Source of the DNA: Ruficoccus amylovorans
GTDB lineage: Bacteria > Verrucomicrobiota > Verrucomicrobiia > Opitutales > Cerasicoccaceae
DNA: 58,053 bases
Direction: 5' to 3'
NCBI RefSeq assembly: GCF_014230085.1
Contig: NZ_JACHVB010000042.1
Location: forward strand, 1-58,053
The translations under genes and the position numbers were made by a program. The notes beneath the pieces were generated by a model. That model ran no database searches and had not been told where the DNA came from. It saw only the letters and a list, made by a program, of their open reading frames with translations. Position 1 is the stretch's first letter. Every line of letters starts with the position of its first letter. Positions 25,838-36,269 of the stretch are shown one piece after another.

Positions 25838-27376
25838 TCACTCCGGAAAGGTGAAGACAAACTCACTGCCCTTGCCGAGCGCGCTCTTTACCCCTACCCG
25901 ACCTCCGTTTCGTTCGGTAAAATCTTTAACCAAAAGCAGTCCGAGGCCGGTGCCGTTTTCACTGCGCGTTCCCAGCGTGGAGCTATTCCCGCGAATGAGA
26001 AAGAGCTTGCTTCGAGTCTCTTCACTCATGCCGACTCCGGTATCTTTAATCGAGAGGGTGATGGTCTTGTCGTTTTTCCAAGCTGAAACAACGACGTTGC
26101 CACCGTCTTCGGTGAACTTGAGCGAGTTGCTGATGACATTATTCAAGATAACAATAAAAGTGGCACGATCAACCTGAAGCGTCATCCCGGCCGGGACCTG
26201 GTTGATCAGGGTGATGTTTTTGACTTTTGCCGCGGCGGCATGAGAGGAGATGGCACCTTCCACCGCTTCAATCAACTCTACGGATTCCTTTTGAATCTTG
26301 ATCTTATCACTTTGCGAGCGGGCCCAATGCAGCAGGTTTTCCAGCAGTTCGAAGGTGATTCTCGAAGATCGGTCGATCTCCTTAATAAACTGTAGACGCT
26401 CCTCATCGTCAAACTTGTCGTAGTCCTCGGAGAGGATGTAAGAATAGCCCAGAATGGCGTTGAAAGGGTTCCTCAAGTCATGGGCGATAATGGAGAAAAA
26501 AGTATCCTTGGTCTTGTTCGATTCCAGCAGCTCTTTGTTCACATTGTCGATCGAATCAATCTTCTGCTTCAGTTCGCGGGCCATCTGGTTGAACGACCCG
26601 GCCAGCATTTGTAGCTCCCCTTTCGTGTCGAGCTCAACCGTCGTTTCGAGATTTCCGCGACCGATTTCGTCCGCACTCTCTACCAGCTTCATCAATGGTT
26701 TTGAGATCGAACGGGAGATCAGCAGTCCAATTCCCAATGAGAGAAAAATGCTCAAAACCGATAGATAAACCCCCAACCGGATCGCCGTCTTCACCCGGTC
26801 GTTCAACTGCTCGATTGCCCATTGTATCTCTGCTTCCGACCCGGATGTCAATTCAGCCGCTATCGCTTGCATATCGCGAGCCAACGGTTCCAAAACTTCC
26901 TCGAACTGCTCATCTGCCTCCTTGGACTTCTGCGCGCCTTGCAAGGTGAGTAATGTGTCCAGTGACTGAAAGAAATCCGGCACGCGTGCGAGCAAAGCAT
27001 TCAGCCTCTCCAGCTCTTCCAACTGCTCTTCATCCTCCCCCTCGCGCTCGAAGCCCAGATAAGTCGCCACTCTCAACTCTTCCAACGAGGCTTTCAACTT
27101 TGGGATCAAACTTTGAATGTCTTTCCTGGCCAGCTCAATCTCGTCCGGTCTCTCGGCAACTTCGGCCTCCAATAAAATCTCCCGTACATTCGATTTGATC
27201 CGTTGCAGCAAATACGAAACGCGATAAGATTCCATCATCTCCTTACGCTTCGAGAGTTCCAGATCGTCAACCTGGCGAATGATTCGAATATTTTCCCGTA
27301 AGGAATTAAAATCCACCGCCATCATGATGGCGGTGACCAGAATAAATCCGAGTATGATCCTCTTCCAAATCTTCAT
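25838..27376 (-). CDS. Membrane sensor histidine kinase with HAMP domain
   Basis: 512 residues. Helix 1 is at about residues 6-22, followed by a helical, acidic periplasmic sensor of about 175 residues (rich in Glu and Leu, coiled-coil-like), helix 2 at 198-221 and HAMP to about 275. HisKA follows with IIAHDLRNPFNAILGYS (phospho-acceptor H299), then an HATPase domain with LNNVISNSLKF (N box), IKDTGVGMS (G1) and NGTGLGLLLVKDF (G2). All kinase boxes are intact. No response regulator lies next to it, so it is an orphan kinase. It is not KdpD: the KdpD and Usp domains are absent. Confidence 0.92.
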   Translation of the reverse strand: MKIWKRIILGFILVTAIMMAVDFNSLRENIRIIRQVDDLELSKRKEMMESYRVSYLLQRIKSNVREILLEAEVAERPDEIELARKDIQSLIPKLKASLEELRVATYLGFEREGEDEEQLEELERLNALLARVPDFFQSLDTLLTLQGAQKSKEADEQFEEVLEPLARDMQAIAAELTSGSEAEIQWAIEQLNDRVKTAIRLGVYLSVLSIFLSLGIGLLISRSISKPLMKLVESADEIGRGNLETTVELDTKGELQMLAGSFNQMARELKQKIDSIDNVNKELLESNKTKDTFFSIIAHDLRNPFNAILGYSYILSEDYDKFDDEERLQFIKEIDRSSRITFELLENLLHWARSQSDKIKIQKESVELIEAVEGAISSHAAAAKVKNITLINQVPAGMTLQVDRATFIVILNNVISNSLKFTEDGGNVVVSAWKNDKTITLSIKDTGVGMSEETRSKLFLIRGNSSTLGTRSENGTGLGLLLVKDFTERNGGRVGVKSALGKGSEFVFTFPE

Positions 27377-27713
27377 GTCTCAATATTTACCGATACCCCG
27401 TTCATCAAGGACGCTCAAGTGGGCAGTTAGAGTGGGCACGACTATGATCAACGACTCCAATGGGTTGTAAGCGTCTTACCGGGCAAATGTCGAGTTCTAT
27501 GGGACAAATAGGATTCAGCCAAGCCCCTCCTTATTTTCGAAATCGGGCCACCCGCAGCTTTGCCTGTTGGCCATAGGAAGCAAACGGTATCGCCAAGATG
27601 TACAAGACGGCGATTAGGCCAAGGAGTGTATGCGGCCAGGTTAGCCTTTATACATTTATGACAATGCCAATAGCGCTTTTTTCGTTACTACCAAGTTTAT
27701 AACCGCCCCAATA
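27377..27713. other. Intergenic region with a possible gene-end remnant
   Basis: About 340 bp. On the minus strand a frame near 27540-27640 reads HTLLGLIAVLYILAIPFAS and ends at a stop. It looks like the last membrane helix of a lost protein, but it has no start codon and I cannot name the family. Nothing else is evident. Confidence 0.35.
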
Positions 27714-28205
27714 TTACGCGCTGCCGTTCACCGCTTGCTCCAGGGCGGCGATGTCGATCTTGACCATGGTCATCATCGCTTCCATGGCACGTTTGGCTCG
27801 GACCGGGTCGGGATCGGTGATCAATTCGAGCAGGCGCTTGGGGACGATTTGCCAGCATAGGCCCCAGCGGTCCTTCAGCCAACTGCACGCGATTTCCTCT
27901 CCCCCCTCACTGAGTGCCGCCCACAGCCGATCGACTTCCTTCTGGTCATCGCAATGGATTTGAAAAGACACCGCCTCGTTGAACTTGTGGTGCGGACCGG
28001 CGTTGAGGCCGACGTACCGCTTGCCGGCCAGGGTGAAGTCAACGGTCAGAACACCCCCGGCCGGTACGCTTTCGGTATCAACCGGCGAACGTAAAACGCG
28101 CTCGATCCGGGAATCGGGCAGCAACGAGACATAGAATGTGGCAGCCTCTTCAGCCTGCCCGTCGAACCACAAGCACGGGGTGATTTTATCCTTCATGACT
28201 TGCAT
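27714..28205 (-). CDS. VOC-superfamily protein of the PhnB/3-demethylubiquinone-methyltransferase-like group
   Basis: 163 residues. KITPCLWFDGQAEEAATFY is the typical opening of PhnB-like glyoxalase-fold proteins; AGPHHKFNEAVSFQIHCDD, WGLCWQIVPKRLLELI and the C-terminal AMMTMVKIDIAALEQA complete the family pattern. The biochemical function of this group is largely unknown despite the methyltransferase label. A second ATG three codons in (MKDKITPC) is an equally good start. A decayed copy of its C-terminal two thirds lies at 50580-50863. Confidence 0.88.
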   Translation of the reverse strand: MQVMKDKITPCLWFDGQAEEAATFYVSLLPDSRIERVLRSPVDTESVPAGGVLTVDFTLAGKRYVGLNAGPHHKFNEAVSFQIHCDDQKEVDRLWAALSEGGEEIACSWLKDRWGLCWQIVPKRLLELITDPDPVRAKRAMEAMMTMVKIDIAALEQAVNGSA

Positions 28206-28450
28206 TGTTATGACGGTTTACCGGATTTGCAAAAGGTGAGAGGCACTTTCGGCACCTTTCCGGGCAAACAACAGCCGGTCAAAGGGTATTCTGGGTGAAT
28301 TTCCGGGCCGATCTGGGGTCCCTATGTAAAAAGACGGAAAATCATTGGAAAACGGTAGGCACGGGTGGCGTCATTCACATACTCTATGAGACCGGCGTAA
28401 TCCTTCGACAGGCCCCCGGACGAACCTCTCACACGTAACCCTCCCTAATC

Positions 28451-28885
28451 ATGAAAGATCTCAAAATCCAGCCTTACCTCATCTTCAACGGCCAGTGCGA
28501 GGCCGCCATCGACTTCTACCGGCAGGCGCTCGACGCCGAGGTGGAGATGATGATGCGATTCAAGGAATGCCCCGATCCGTTACCGGATATGAACATGGAC
28601 GAAATCGGCGAGCGCATCATGCACGCGTCCTTGCGTGTGCATGGCAATGTTCTCATGCTCTCTGACGGCTGCGGCGAAAGCGGAAAATTCGAAGGTATCT
28701 CGCTCTCGATCAACCTAAAGGACACGGAAATGGCCAAGCAGCTATTCGATAATCTGGCCGCCGACGGCAAGGTAAACATGCCGTTGAGCAAGACCTTCTG
28801 GTCGCCGTTATTCGGGATGGTCGAGGACCGCTTCGGCGTTTCCTGGATGGTCAATATCGAGGCCGAGCAGAATGCCGGTGCTTAA
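28451..28885 (+). CDS. VOC family protein (PhnB/YjdN-like)
   Basis: 144 residues with the glyoxalase/bleomycin-resistance fold: IQPYLIFNGQCEAAIDFYRQ at the start, VHGNVLMLSDGCGE in the middle and WSPLFGMVEDRFGVSWMVNI at the end. The repeated beta-alpha-beta pattern suggests a homodimeric cytoplasmic enzyme or binding protein, but the substrate is unknown. It is followed after 20 bp by an SRPBCC gene on the same strand, a pairing common for these families and suggestive of a two-gene operon. Confidence 0.9.
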   Translation: MKDLKIQPYLIFNGQCEAAIDFYRQALDAEVEMMMRFKECPDPLPDMNMDEIGERIMHASLRVHGNVLMLSDGCGESGKFEGISLSINLKDTEMAKQLFDNLAADGKVNMPLSKTFWSPLFGMVEDRFGVSWMVNIEAEQNAGA

Positions 28886-28905
28886 CCTCAAAACAGATAT
28901 CATCG

Positions 28906-29364
28906 ATGAGCACTTCAGACATCCACCGCGTCGAACTGCACCGCGTGCTGCGCGCTCCGGCGGAGCGCGTTTACCGCGCCTTTCTCGAACCGTCCGCCCT
29001 CGTCAAATGGCTGCCGCCGAATGGCTTTACCGCCACCGTCCACGAATCGGACGCGCGGGTCGGCGGAACGTTCAAGATGTCCTTCACGAACTTCACCACC
29101 GGCGAGAGCCACAGCTTCGGGGGCAAGTATCTCGAACTGGTTCCCCATGAACTGATCCGTTATACGGACGAGTTTGACGATCCTGCCCTGCCGGGCGTAA
29201 TGGAGTGCGAAATTCGCCTGAAATCCGTCTCATGCGGCACCGAACTGCGCGCCGTCCAGGACGGCATCCCTCCTCAAATACCGGTCGAAGCCTGCTACCT
29301 GGGCTGGCAGGAATCGCTCGTCCTGCTGGCGAAACTGGTCGAAGCGGAGATTGGCGAACCCTGA
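28906..29364 (+). CDS. SRPBCC/AHSA1-family protein
   Basis: 152 residues of the START/Bet v1-like helix-grip fold: VELHRVLRAPAERVYRAFLE at the start, WLPPNGFTATVHESDARVGG in the middle and CYLGWQESLVLLAKLVEAE at the end, as in the AHSA1-like (PF08327) group. These proteins bind hydrophobic ligands, and several are stress-related; no specific function can be assigned. It is probably co-transcribed with the VOC gene upstream. Confidence 0.88.
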   Translation: MSTSDIHRVELHRVLRAPAERVYRAFLEPSALVKWLPPNGFTATVHESDARVGGTFKMSFTNFTTGESHSFGGKYLELVPHELIRYTDEFDDPALPGVMECEIRLKSVSCGTELRAVQDGIPPQIPVEACYLGWQESLVLLAKLVEAEIGEP

Positions 29365-29416
29365 TCCACGAGCGGTGGGGGCCGATTGGCGCAAGAGCCT
29401 GGAGCTCCCGCGCCTG

Positions 29417-29843
29417 TCAACTCCAGCTTTTGCCTAGGAAACGGTACATGGTCTGGCCGTGGCGTTCTTCGTCTGCGGCCTGTTCCTCCATCTGTAGCTT
29501 GAGGGACATGAGCCCTTCGCCACCCGCCATCTGGGCAAGCTTGCGATAGTTGCCGCCGTCGATTCTCCCTTCGTCGGCGTCGTGCTTCAACATTTCTTGC
29601 ACCGATCCTTCGGGCGGCGTCAGGTCCGGCTCCAGTTGCGGTTTTCCACCGAGCGTTACAATCTGATCGGCGAGGTATTGGGTGTGCCGGAGTTCATTGG
29701 TGACCTCCTCGTGGTACATTTCCCGGACGCGTTCGTGCGCTTCTCCGCGAACCAAAGCCGCTTAGGGTCATATAGCGAAGAAAGGTCGTCATTTCGCGGT
29801 TCAACTGAGCGTTGAGTTTTTCCAATAGCGCTTCGTTACTCAT
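29417..29843 (-). pseudogene. Ferritin-like (bacterioferritin-type) protein split by a one-base frameshift
   Basis: From the ATG at 29843 the first frame reads MSNEALLEKLNAQLNREMTT then FLRYMTLSG. The next frame, joined by removing one T from GGCTTTGG (minus strand, about 29753-29758), reads LVRGEAHERVREMYHEEV and runs to KSWS at 29417. Together they make a four-helix protein of about 141 residues with the ExxH-type iron ligands (NELRHTQ, DEERHGQ) of ferritin-like domains. Both halves are otherwise well preserved, so the lesion is recent or a sequencing error. An intact product would store iron or protect against oxidative stress. Confidence 0.8.
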
Positions 29844-29971
29844 GTGCATTGAGGGTTGTTATTAAGTTCTGAGTCAGAAGTGTCTGCATGCAAAGTAATG
29901 TGCCGGTTGTGAGCGGTTGACTGATGTTTTCGAGGACTGGGTTTTATTCGCACAGATGCTCAGGCGGCCCG

Positions 29972-30111
29972 GGGCCAGATGGTCTCGATTTCATGACGCG
30001 CTGGCCGACCTGGAGCAGAATATGCACCAGCACGTCCACACGGAAAACAACGTCCTCTTCCCCAAAGCCCTCCGGCGCGAAGCCGAACTGACCAGCAGCA
30101 CACTGGCATAA
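29972..30111 (+). pseudogene. C-terminal remnant of a RIC/YtfE/ScdA iron-sulphur repair protein
   Basis: The frame reads RFHDALADLEQNMHQHVHTE then NNVLFPKALRREAEL, matching the last hemerythrin-like helix of RIC proteins (HxHxEN then LFPxA), which repair iron-sulphur clusters after nitrosative stress. No matching N-terminal part is seen upstream, so most of the gene is gone. Its position next to nitrate genes and a broken ferritin-like gene suggests a decayed stress locus. Confidence 0.65.
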
Positions 30112-30171
30112 ACGTCGCGCCGTCCTCATGCTTGAGCGCGTGGGGGCGGCGCCTTGCAGTGGGCGTCGCGA

Positions 30172-31095
30172 CTATCCGGGCTGACCCGCCAGCACGGAGC
30201 CTTCGAGAGCCTCCAGGCAGAGCCCGACAAAAGTTTCCTCGAACAACGTGAGCTGGTGCTGACGCGCCCAGTAGATTTTCCAAAGCCGCTCGATCGTATG
30301 CCCGTTCACAGGGCGCATGACCAGCGAGCCCTCGTCGAGTTCCTTTTGCACCGCCCACCGGGCCATGAAGGCGACCCCCTGCCCGATTTTGACCATTTCC
30401 TTGACCGCATCTATGCTGCCGACTTCGAGTATCTCGGCCGCACGAACGCCCTGACTGCGTAGCGCATCAAGTACCACCTTGTCAGTACGGCTTTCGTTCC
30501 CATACAGGTGGAGGGTCTCTCCCTCCAGATCGATGATCTTCAGTTGGCGCCGGGCCGCCAGCGGGTGAAAGACCGGCAGCACGATTTCCAGCCGGTCAGT
30601 GAACCAATCGCAGGCCGCCACCTCGACGGGTTCGCGCTCCAGCGCCACCGACAGGACCAGATCGACTTCCCCGCCGCGGAGGCGCTCCAGGTTCAGCGCC
30701 TCCCGGTCCGAGCGCACCAGGATCGAACAGCCCGGAAAGCTCTGCTTGAACTCCCGGAGCACCTCCGGCAGCAGCAGGTGGCAGCAGGCGGGGCTTGCCC
30801 CCACGCGCAGGCGTCCACGCCCCCACCCGTCCACGTCCGACAAGCGAGAACGGATGCCCTCCATCCGCGCCAGGATCTCTGCGGCTTCGCGGATGAGGTA
30901 CTCTCCCACGGGCGTGGGCTTGATGTAGCGCCCGCTGCGCTCGAACAGCGTCTGCCCGGTCTCCTTCTCCAGAGCTTTCACCGAATGGCTGACTGCGGAC
31001 TGTGTCAGGTGCAGTTCCTTGGCCGCCTCGGTAAAGCTGCGCGTGCGGGCTAGGGTCACGAGGGTCAAAAGCTGGCGACTGTCAAAAGGATTCAT
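30172..31095 (-). CDS. LysR-family transcriptional regulator, divergent from nitrate genes
   Basis: 307 residues. The N-terminal winged helix-turn-helix is classical (SFTEAAKELHLTQSAVSHSV, then KALEKETGQTLFER), followed by a linker helix and a type 2 periplasmic-binding-like effector domain (residues about 90-300, with LRVGASPACCHLLLPEVLREF and KEMVKIGQGVAFMARWAV). It is divergent from the NasS-like gene with only 32 bp between starts, the usual place for a LysR controller. It probably regulates the nitrate cluster; the effector is unknown. An ATGAAT-CAT-ATTCAT palindrome upstream of nrtA is a possible target. Confidence 0.92.
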   Translation of the reverse strand: MNPFDSRQLLTLVTLARTRSFTEAAKELHLTQSAVSHSVKALEKETGQTLFERSGRYIKPTPVGEYLIREAAEILARMEGIRSRLSDVDGWGRGRLRVGASPACCHLLLPEVLREFKQSFPGCSILVRSDREALNLERLRGGEVDLVLSVALEREPVEVAACDWFTDRLEIVLPVFHPLAARRQLKIIDLEGETLHLYGNESRTDKVVLDALRSQGVRAAEILEVGSIDAVKEMVKIGQGVAFMARWAVQKELDEGSLVMRPVNGHTIERLWKIYWARQHQLTLFEETFVGLCLEALEGSVLAGQPG

Positions 31096-31107
31096 GGGGC
31101 GAGGACT

Positions 31108-31124
31108 CTGGCACGCAATCCGCT
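31108..31124 (+). promoter_or_regulatory. Weak sigma-54-type promoter match before the NasS-like gene
   Basis: CTGGCACGCAATCCGCT keeps TGGCACG and the GC at the correct 10-bp distance, but the second element is CCGC rather than TTGC. If used, transcription would start near 31135, inside the annotated frame, requiring the GTG at 31155 as start. Confidence 0.3.
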
Positions 31125-31127
31125 AGC

Positions 31128-32159
31128 ATGTCCTGTTCCAATCCCCGCGCTCCCGTGGCCCAAAGAATTTCCGACATCCTGCGCATCGGCATCATCCGGC
31201 TCTGCGACGTCGCCCCCTATCTCATGGCGGCGGAGCTTGACCTGTACCGTCAGGCCGGGCTACGAGTGGAGCTGGCCTTCGAGCTGGGCTGGGCCTCCAT
31301 TAAGCACAAGATTGCTTATGGCGAGCTCGACGCCGCTCAAGCACTGGCTCCCCTGCCGCTGAGCATCGCGGCCGGGTTCGGAGTCGCCCCCACGCCCTGC
31401 CGGGCACTGACCGTAACCAGCCGACTGGGTAACGCCCTAACGCTCTCACGCGGCATTCAGGAGCGCGGCGTGCGCACCGCCGAGGACTTCCGACGCGACG
31501 CCCGCTCCCCCACCCGCACTCGCCACTACACGCTCGGTATCGTATCGCTCGATTCGTCCCACCACTTTCTCCTGCGCCAATGGCTGCGGCAAACCGGCCT
31601 CGATCCCGATCACGATGTAAAAATCGTCGTCGTCCCGCCCGGCCAGGCCCTGCGCAACCTGCGCGCACAGACCCTCGACGGCTACTGCGTAGGCGAGCCC
31701 TGGAACAGCCTCGCCGTGCGCGAGGGGCTGGGCTGGTGCCCGGCGCTTAGCCACGACCTCGTCCCCGGCCACCCGGAAAAAGTCCTGCTCGCCTGTGAAA
31801 GCCAGCTCGCCGCCCGCCCCGAGCAATTCGCAGCGCTCACCCAAGTGTTGACCCAGGCCTGCATGTTCTGCGCAAATCCGGAAAATATTCCCCAGATCGC
31901 CCGCACCCTGCGCCGCAAGAGCATCCTCGGTCCGGCCGCAACGGGCGTGGAAAAAACGCTCCGGGGAGAATTCGACCGAGGCAACGGTCAAGGCCTTCAG
32001 ATGGAGCCGGTCATCGATTTCGGATGCGAGGGACGTTTCACACCGGATGCCAGCGACCTCGACTGGATACAACGGGGTGCCACTGATGCAGGCTGGCTCG
32101 CCCTCGGCGAACATGAACTGAAAAGCCTGGCGGAACGCGTTTACGCCCCACTCGGCTAA
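31128..32159 (+). CDS. NrtA/NasS-like cytoplasmic nitrate-binding sensor
   Basis: 343 residues homologous to NrtA/CmpA substrate-binding proteins: LRIGIIRLCDVAPYLMAAEL, KIAYGELDAAQALAPLPLS and [20 protein letters not shown] align with the ligand domain of the downstream NrtA. It has no signal peptide or lipobox, as in NasS, the cytoplasmic nitrate/nitrite sensor. NasS normally works by sequestering NasT, an ANTAR antiterminator, but no NasT is encoded in this window. A direct transport role is unlikely without a signal sequence. ATG at 31128 has no obvious ribosome binding site; GTG at 31155 is an alternative. Confidence 0.82.
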   Translation: MSCSNPRAPVAQRISDILRIGIIRLCDVAPYLMAAELDLYRQAGLRVELAFELGWASIKHKIAYGELDAAQALAPLPLSIAAGFGVAPTPCRALTVTSRLGNALTLSRGIQERGVRTAEDFRRDARSPTRTRHYTLGIVSLDSSHHFLLRQWLRQTGLDPDHDVKIVVVPPGQALRNLRAQTLDGYCVGEPWNSLAVREGLGWCPALSHDLVPGHPEKVLLACESQLAARPEQFAALTQVLTQACMFCANPENIPQIARTLRRKSILGPAATGVEKTLRGEFDRGNGQGLQMEPVIDFGCEGRFTPDASDLDWIQRGATDAGWLALGEHELKSLAERVYAPLG

Positions 32160-32308
32160 CCGAGCAGTCGTCGCCCTCAGGCGGCCACATCGCTGCCTAT
32201 TTTCTATACACGGTACGCGGCCCTGATCCATGAGGCGCATTCATGCTGCGGATAAGGCACTTCTGCGCCCACACCGAGAGCGCTTACTTCTCGGGTCACA
32301 CCCCATGC

Positions 32309-32323
32309 ATGAATCATATTCAT
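32309..32323. promoter_or_regulatory. Palindrome upstream of nrtA, candidate regulator site
   Basis: ATGAAT-CAT-ATTCAT is a perfect 6-bp inverted repeat with a 3-base centre, fitting the T-N11-A form of LysR boxes. It lies about 65 bp upstream of the sigma-54-type promoter and 130 bp before the nrtA start. The divergent LysR protein is the obvious candidate binder. Confidence 0.5.
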
Positions 32324-32371
32324 ACACTTCATTAAAACAATGACGCGCACAAATATGATCATTAGCGGCGA

Positions 32372-32388
32372 TTGGCATGCCTATTGCA
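32372..32388 (+). promoter_or_regulatory. Sigma-54 (RpoN) promoter candidate for the nitrate operon
   Basis: TTGGCATGCCTATTGCA matches the -24/-12 consensus (YTGGCACGRNNNTTGCW) at every conserved position except C to T after TGGCA and the purine; GG and GC are 10 bp apart as required. Predicted transcription starts near 32400, about 40 bp before the nrtA ATG. Nitrogen-controlled sigma-54 expression is typical of nitrate assimilation genes. Confidence 0.72.
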
Positions 32389-32438
32389 AAAACTTCTGGC
32401 GCAACACCACACCGACACATCCACCTGCTACACGGCTC

Positions 32439-33806
32439 ATGAAAATCACACGTCAAATACTCGCGCATGCGCTGCTGGCCCTCGCGCCGCTGGCCGTCAC
32501 CGCCGCCACTCTTAATCTGGAAAAGGATCAGCTCAAGTTTGGCTTCATCAAGCTGACCGACTGCGCCCCGCTGGCCATCGCCAAGGAGAAAGGCTTCTTC
32601 GAGGACGAAGGGCTCCAGGTCGAGGTCATCGCCCAGCCCAACTGGAAAACGCTGCTGGACAACGTCATCAATGGCAACCTCGACGGTGCGCATATGCTCT
32701 CCGGGCAGCCGCTCGCCGCCACCATCGGCGTCGGGACACAGGCCGACATCGTCACCGCCTACACCCTCGACCTCAACGGCAACGCCATCACCGTCTCCAA
32801 CGCGATCTGGGCGGAGATGCAGGCCAATGACTTCGACCTCGACAGCCCGCGCCCTGAGCACCCCATCAGCGCCGACGCCCTGCGCCCCATCGTCAGGGAA
32901 AAGCTCGACGAAGGGCAGAAGCTGCAAATGGGTATGGTCTTCCCTGTATCCACGCACAACTACGAGCTGCGTTACTGGCTCGCCGCCGCGGACATCAACC
33001 CGGGCTTTTACACCCCCACCGACAAGGGTGGCCGCACCGACGCCGAGGTCGAGCTCTCCGTCATCCCTCCCCCCATGATGCCGACCGTCCTCGAGGCCGG
33101 AAACATTCAGGGCTACTGCGTGGGCGAGCCCTGGAACCAGCAGGCCGTCGCCAAGGGCATCGGCGTGCCCGTCGTCACCAACTACGAGATTTGGAAGAAT
33201 AATCCCGAAAAGGTCTTCGGCGTCACCCGCGAGTGGGCCAGCACAAACCCCAATACCCACATAGCCGTGGTCAAAGCGCTCATCCGCGCGGGCAAATGGC
33301 TCGACGAGACCGACAGCGCTGGCAACTACGTCAACCGTGACGAGGCCGCCCGCATCCTCTCCAAGCCCAACTACGTCGGCGCGGATTACAACGTGATCAA
33401 AAACTCCATGACGGGCACCTTCACCTTTCAAAAAAGTGACCGTCGGAGCATGCCCGATTTCAACGTCTTCTTCAAATTCCACAGCAGCTATCCCTGGTAC
33501 AGTGACGGAGTCTGGTTCCTGACGCAGATGCGCCGCTGGGGCCAGATCGGTGAGGCCAAGCCCGCCTCCTGGTACACCGAGACCGTGAAGAAAGTTTACC
33601 TGCCCGAGGTGTACCTCGCCGCTGCCCGCCAGCTCCTCGACGAGGGCGAGATCGAAGAGGCCGACATCCCCTGGGACACCGACGGCTACCGGCCCGCCAC
33701 CAGCGACTTCATCGACGGCAAAACCTACGACGGCCGCGACCCCATCGGCTACCTCAACTCCTTCACCATCGGACTGAAAGACCCCGTCGGCCTCGCCCGC
33801 AATTAA
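32439..33806 (+). CDS. nrtA: Nitrate ABC transporter substrate-binding protein
   Basis: About 455 residues from the ATG at 32439, which opens a signal peptide ([24 protein letters not shown]); the frame extends upstream only into promoter DNA. Ligand-domain segments are [58 protein letters not shown] and [20 protein letters not shown], characteristic of NrtA/CmpA. It binds nitrate (or bicarbonate or cyanate in relatives) in the periplasm and hands it to the permease encoded next. Clustering with nitrate and nitrite reductases makes nitrate the likely ligand. Confidence 0.92.
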   Translation: MKITRQILAHALLALAPLAVTAATLNLEKDQLKFGFIKLTDCAPLAIAKEKGFFEDEGLQVEVIAQPNWKTLLDNVINGNLDGAHMLSGQPLAATIGVGTQADIVTAYTLDLNGNAITVSNAIWAEMQANDFDLDSPRPEHPISADALRPIVREKLDEGQKLQMGMVFPVSTHNYELRYWLAAADINPGFYTPTDKGGRTDAEVELSVIPPPMMPTVLEAGNIQGYCVGEPWNQQAVAKGIGVPVVTNYEIWKNNPEKVFGVTREWASTNPNTHIAVVKALIRAGKWLDETDSAGNYVNRDEAARILSKPNYVGADYNVIKNSMTGTFTFQKSDRRSMPDFNVFFKFHSSYPWYSDGVWFLTQMRRWGQIGEAKPASWYTETVKKVYLPEVYLAAARQLLDEGEIEEADIPWDTDGYRPATSDFIDGKTYDGRDPIGYLNSFTIGLKDPVGLARN

Positions 33807-33832
33807 TCGCCGCCACCACCGTTTTCCGCATC

Positions 33833-35395
<1,563 letters not shown>

Positions 35396-35416
35396 CTCAT
35401 AAAACATTTCCGCCTC

Positions 35417-36262
35417 ATGGCTTACCTGAACATGGACAACGTCAGCCTCGGCTTCGGCCCCGAAGGCAACCGCACCGAAGTGCTGCGCGACGTTTCGCTC
35501 GCAGTCGAGGAAAACGAATTCATCGCCGTGGTCGGCTTTTCCGGCAGCGGAAAAAGCTCGCTCGTCGGGCTGCTCGCGGGGCTGCTCAAACCCGACCGCG
35601 GGCAGATCACGCTCGCCGGAAAGGCCGTCACCCGCCCCGGTCCACACCTGGGCATCGTCTTCCAGAACTACTCGCTGCTGCCCTGGATGAGTGTTTACGG
35701 CAACATCGAGCTCGCCGCCCGCCAGGCGTTCCCGCATCACAGCGCAGCCGAACGCCGAGCCCACGTCGAGCGCTACATTGAGATGGTCAGCCTCACCCCC
35801 GCCGCCCATAAAAAGCCCCGCGAACTCTCCGGCGGCATGCGCCAGCGCGTCTCCCTCGCCCGCACCCTGTGCATGCAGCCGCAGGTGCTGCTCATGGACG
35901 AGCCCCTGAGCGCGCTCGACGCCCTCACCCGCGCCAAGCTCCAGGACGAGCTGATCCGCATCTGGGAGGAGGACAAGCGCACCGTCGTGCTCATCACCAA
36001 CGACGTGGACGAGGCCGTCCTCCTGGCCGACCGCATCCTCCCCCTCACACTTGGCCCCGGCGCCACACTCGGGCGGGAATTCCCCGTCACCCTGCCGCGC
36101 CCCCGCAACCGCGCCACTCTCAACACCGATCCGCGCTTCAAGGCCCTCCGCAACGAGATCATCCACTTCATGACTGCGATGAACAAGGAAGCCCGCCAGC
36201 AGCGCATGGACCGCTCGCTGAGCATGCCCGACATCCAGCCCATCGACTTCACCGCCGCCTGA
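35417..36262 (+). CDS. nrtC: Nitrate ABC transporter ATP-binding protein
   Basis: 281-residue ATPase: Walker [10 protein letters not shown] near residue 43, Q-loop [10 protein letters not shown], signature [13 protein letters not shown], Walker [13 protein letters not shown] and the switch region [14 protein letters not shown], in which the usual switch His appears as Asn (TND in place of THD). It lacks the NrtA-like C-terminal domain found in cyanobacterial NrtC; the C-terminal 50 residues are a short basic/helical extension. With the next gene it would form a heterodimeric motor for NrtB. The changed switch residue suggests this may be the less active half of the pair. Confidence 0.9.
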   Translation: MAYLNMDNVSLGFGPEGNRTEVLRDVSLAVEENEFIAVVGFSGSGKSSLVGLLAGLLKPDRGQITLAGKAVTRPGPHLGIVFQNYSLLPWMSVYGNIELAARQAFPHHSAAERRAHVERYIEMVSLTPAAHKKPRELSGGMRQRVSLARTLCMQPQVLLMDEPLSALDALTRAKLQDELIRIWEEDKRTVVLITNDVDEAVLLADRILPLTLGPGATLGREFPVTLPRPRNRATLNTDPRFKALRNEIIHFMTAMNKEARQQRMDRSLSMPDIQPIDFTAA

Positions 36263-36269
36263 CACCGCC

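Larger units (their letters stand above)
32160..32438. other. Regulatory spacer upstream of nrtA
   Basis: A 279-bp gap between the NasS-like gene and nrtA. It carries an ATGAAT-CAT-ATTCAT palindrome (32309-32323) and a strong sigma-54 promoter match (32372-32388). Sequence 32160-32300 contains only short hairpins. The length suits upstream enhancer sites for a sigma-54 activator. Confidence 0.6.

Noticed and set aside
25838-27376. KdpD sensor kinase for the kdp operon
   Set aside because: No KdpD or Usp N-terminal domains and no four-helix DUF4118 region; it has two membrane helices, a periplasmic helical sensor and HAMP, and is in the opposite orientation.
31128-32159. Second periplasmic nitrate-binding protein
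   Set aside because: No signal peptide, lipobox or Tat motif at either possible start, so a cytoplasmic sensor role fits better.
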